Below are positions 15,579 to 17,134 of a stretch of DNA of 17,134 nt, one piece after another. Numbering within the stretch: the stretch's first letter is position 1; each line of letters opens with the position of its first letter. A program made the translations under genes and the position numbers. Origin of the DNA: SLQH01 sp964612995. GTDB lineage: Bacteria; Planctomycetota; UBA11346. The DNA lies in assembly GCA_964612995.1 (NCBI GenBank), contig CAZTGE010000087.1:1-17134 (forward strand), written 5' to 3'. The notes beneath the pieces are model-generated. The model was not told the origin of the DNA and did no database searches. It saw only the letters and a list, made by a program, of their open reading frames with translations.

Positions 15579-15937
15579 CTCTTATGCTCCGGGCCGATCC
15601 CCACGCGCTCGATCAGGCCGGCGGGGCCGCCCGCCGGCTCCGGATGCTGGAGCCCGTGGCAGCTCCCGCGCAGGCGGTGCAGGCCCCAGGCGTCGAGAAC
15701 GGCCAGGTTGACAGCTAGCCCGCATCCCTCATGGAAGATCGTCGCGAAAAGTCGTAGCGTGCTGTCAGTACAGGGCTTCGCGACCGAGGCGGACCGGAGC
15801 ATAGCAGCGCTATGTGAGGATCCGCCGACCGAGCGAAGTCCTGGAATGGCAGTGCGACACGGCTTTGCAGCAGATTTCCCGTGAGGGATGCGGGCTAGCG
15901 AGAGGCCGAACAGGACAGGCGGGATGTCTCGCCACAT
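15575..15937 (-). pseudogene. Small single-helix membrane protein split by MITE copy 2
   Basis: ATG 15937, two bases after the anti-sigma stop, begins MWRDIPPVLFGLSLA and then enters the MITE. Removing the element and one CTAG (180 bases, 60 codons) joins the two sides in frame as GLSLAVNLAVLDAWG, a continuous membrane helix followed by LHRLRGSC and a 30-residue tail, giving a 60-residue protein. The N-terminus resembles the signal anchor of Spy/CpxP/CnrX-like periplasmic stress or heavy-metal sensors, which often follow anti-sigma genes, but the characteristic helical domain is absent. As it stands the frame happens to stay open through the MITE, so a 120-residue chimera could be made, with a disrupted helix. 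Confidence 0.6.
15715..15898 (+). mobile_element. MITE-like hairpin element, copy 2 (with flanking CTAG)
   Basis: Same element and orientation as copy 1, 176 bases (15719-15894) between two CTAG. The terminal inverted repeats are perfect over 13 bases (CCCGCATCCCTCA and TGAGGGATGCGGG). The apical hairpin is CATAGC-AGC-GCTATG (15800-15814), with a compensatory change relative to copy 1. It interrupts the small membrane protein gene, and its precise removal with one CTAG restores that frame, which fixes the element ends and supports CTAG as a 4-base target duplication. Confidence 0.85.
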
Positions 15938-15939
15938 GA

Positions 15940-16452
15940 TCAGGGCCCTCCAGAGTCGAGCAGAGAGCGGTAGCAGGTGATCAGCAAGCCCTGCGGCTGG
16001 CCGGCCAGGAGGGTGAGGGTGTCGTCACCCGCGGTGGTGCGAGTGCCGTCACCCACGATGCGCGGCGTCGGCGTCTGGAGCCGAGGCGAACGCAGGAGGT
16101 CGCCCGCGAGCCACCAGCCACCGAACAGGCCGAGAAGCTACAGGGCCGCGGCGGCCAGACGCAGGCCCGGCGTCAGGGGTTCCCACCAGCGCCGCACCGG
16201 CGAGGCCTGCCGCCGCCGGGCGAGTTCCGGTGTGGCGACGGCCACAATGCGCGGGGCCAGCTCCTCTGGCGAAGGCGGGGGCGGCGGGGCCTCCAGGGCG
16301 ACCCCGGAGAGCGGGTCGAGGGCCGCGAGCCGCTCCCGGCAGGCGGGGCAGACGGCGAGGTGGTCGGCCGGGGCCGTGCGTCCGCAGGGCGGCAGCAGAT
16401 CGCCGTCGGCCAGAGCGGTGGCGAGACGGTCGAGATCGGAGCAGGTCGTCAT
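15940..16452 (-). pseudogene. Zinc-finger anti-sigma factor with in-frame amber codon
   Basis: ATG 16452 has a GGAGG site eight bases upstream (16461-16465). The N-terminus has the anti-sigma zinc-binding pattern His31-x3-Cys35-x2-Cys38 (HLAVCPACRERL), followed by a Pro-rich linker and the start of a membrane helix (LRLAAAAL). Codon 105 is TAG (16138-16140). Beyond it the same frame stays open for 65 codons: LLGLFGGWWLAGDLL completes the helix, and a periplasmic tail ends at TGA 15940-15942, two bases before the next gene. The full product would be about 170 residues, normal for the family. Thus the gene is broken by one nonsense codon, or the amber is read. As it stands a 104-residue protein that keeps the sigma-binding domain but lacks the membrane anchor would result. 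The cognate sigma-factor gene, expected just upstream, is missing. Confidence 0.78.
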
Positions 16453-16456
16453 GGTC

Positions 16457-16496
16457 GGCGCCTCCGGCTACCTATATGAACGCGGCCGGAGGCGCC
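16457..16496 (-). promoter_or_regulatory. Perfect 12-bp hairpin covering the anti-sigma ribosome-binding site
   Basis: GGCGCCTCCGGC (16457-16468) and GCCGGAGGCGCC (16485-16496) are perfect inverted repeats with a 16-base spacer. In the leftward transcript the downstream arm contains the GGAGG ribosome-binding site of the anti-sigma gene, four bases before its start codon, so the stem would hide it. One arm lies in the IS66-like remnant, so the hairpin may have been created by that insertion. Confidence 0.55.
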
Positions 16497-16683
16497 ATCC
16501 CCCCTCCCATCCGAAGCGGAGCGTTTGTGTCCGCGATGCGGGTTGCCATTGGAGCCGTTCGGAGATCCGGAGGTGTCAACCCGCTACGGGATCGCCATCG
16601 TGGTGCGCAAGGTGGTGACGTCCAAGGAACGGCTGCGCTGTCGGTGTGATTCCGGCTGCGTGCCGGGGATTGTGACCGCACCG
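16480..16683 (+). pseudogene. IS66-like transposase zinc-binding fragment
   Basis: An open frame without a proper start reads EAERLCPRCGLPLEPFGDPE, then VSTRYGIAIVVRKVV and RLRCRC, ending near VPGIVTAP. The order C-x2-C-G, P-(x)-FG, a beta-rich stretch and C-x-C followed by IVTAP resembles, from memory, the N-terminal zinc-binding domain of IS66-family transposases. There is no catalytic domain, so it is a relic. The last dozen residues may instead belong to the adjoining group II intron sequence, whose expected GTGYG start could be GTGTG at 16644. The family match is from recall, not from a search. Confidence 0.45.
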
Positions 16684-17005
16684 GCGAACCTACGAACCCC
16701 GAACCCAGGACGCTCTGAAGCGCCGGGACGAATCCGGCAAGGAGTAAGCGAAGCGCCAGGGCAAATCTGGCAAGGAGTCGACGGTGAAAGTCCGTTACAC
16801 GGTAAAGAATAGCGATCAGCCGTGCCCCCGAGTCATGGCTGCAGGTGGGCAACCATCTGTGGCAAGCGTTGACAGGGGTGTAGGCAGGCTCGATATTGAG
16901 TTCCGAAATCAACGTCGAGGGTGCCGACCTTGTGCTTACAGGGGGAAGGCAGCACGAGGACGCGCGTTATCGCGAGTGCGTCACCGGCCCTCCGGAGTCC
17001 AAGAC
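16644..17005 (+). ncRNA. Probable group II intron 5' (domain I) fragment
   Basis: The stretch has no gene but many features of bacterial group II intron domain I: a GTGTG that could be the 5' splice site (16644-16648), paired hairpins GCCGG/CCGGC (16722-16738) and GCCAG/CTGGC (16755-16771), the phrase GGTGAAAGTCCG (16783-16794), a CACGG/CCGTG stem (16798-16824) and GTTCCGAAATCAACG near 16900. No reverse-transcriptase frame follows within the window, so it is a 5' fragment, or the rest lies beyond position 17134. The exact left boundary is uncertain because the preceding transposase-like frame runs into it. The 3' boundary is a guess at where the similarity and base composition change. Confidence 0.45.
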
Positions 17006-17037
17006 CCGAAGCATGTCTATATTCCATTCCCCTGGAA

Positions 17038-17061
17038 AAGTGCGCATGACCATGCGCACTT
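17038..17061. repeat. Perfect 24-base palindrome
   Basis: AAGTGCGCATG and CATGCGCACTT are perfect 11-base inverted repeats separated by AC. The palindrome directly abuts GTAACTGCTCAGACC (17062-17076), a near-copy of the 15-mer at 7402-7416. Possible roles are a transposon end, a terminator without T-tract, or a protein-binding site. Confidence 0.6.
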
Positions 17062-17101
17062 GTAACTGCTCAGACCTTCCTGAAGTTCTTTCTACAATTA
17101 C

Positions 17102-17128
17102 CACAGAGGACACAGAGAACACGGAGAG
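17102..17128. repeat. 9-nt tandem repeat of the CACAGAGGA type
   Basis: Three units CACAGAGGA, CACAGAGAA, CACGGAGAG at the right end of the window. I recall this kind of intergenic repeat as widespread in environmental genomes, where it yields spurious peptides like TTEDTENTER. The bases between the palindrome and this repeat hold no gene. Confidence 0.65.
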
Positions 17129-17134
17129 ATGAAG

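Overview
The window is a high-GC (roughly two-thirds G+C by eye) bacterial chromosome segment, probably from a metagenome assembly because it contains a 100-N scaffold gap. Didermy is clear: a TolC-like outer-membrane factor, two periplasmic adaptors and an RND pump. EF-hand proteins, sigma/anti-sigma style control and the terminal CACAGAGGA-type repeat would fit the Planctomycetes/Verrucomicrobia group, but a proteobacterium is not excluded. No rRNA, tRNA or CRISPR array was seen.

Layout. (1) 1-5471, + strand: a five-gene, 4-bp-overlapping tripartite ABC efflux operon (TolC-like, cut by the window edge; MacA-like adaptor, cut by the N gap; MacB-type ATPase; two separate FtsX/MacB-type permeases). 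(2) 5472-7332, + strand: a leader with two stem-loops, a secreted EF-hand protein with a 12-fold nonapeptide repeat rich in Cys, His and Lys, then a two-component remnant in which the first codons of a response regulator run out of frame into the catalytic half of a histidine kinase. (3) 7667-10584, - strand: a compact operon of ArsR-type regulator, 79-residue duplicated Cys-rich protein, SAM methyltransferase, ABC-2 ATPase and ABC-2 permease, with an operator-like palindrome over the predicted -10 box. This is the best candidate for an undescribed system, probably metal or metalloid handling. (4) 10770-15898: two direct copies of a 176-bp MITE-like hairpin element, each flanked by CTAG, bracket an RND pump operon (HAE1 permease with a frameshift, and adaptor). 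(5) 15575-16452, - strand: the upstream part of that operon, a zinc-finger anti-sigma factor with an in-frame amber codon in its membrane helix and a small membrane protein split by the second MITE copy. Its expected sigma factor is missing. (6) 16480-17134: a mobile-element graveyard with an IS66-like zinc-binding fragment, probable group II intron 5' RNA, a perfect palindrome and a 9-nt tandem repeat.

Taken together this is an export and envelope-stress neighbourhood: three separate export systems (tripartite ABC, ABC-2, RND), two with metal-like regulatory companions, and several genes in different stages of decay beside small mobile elements. Family names rest on motifs read by eye; no database search was run.
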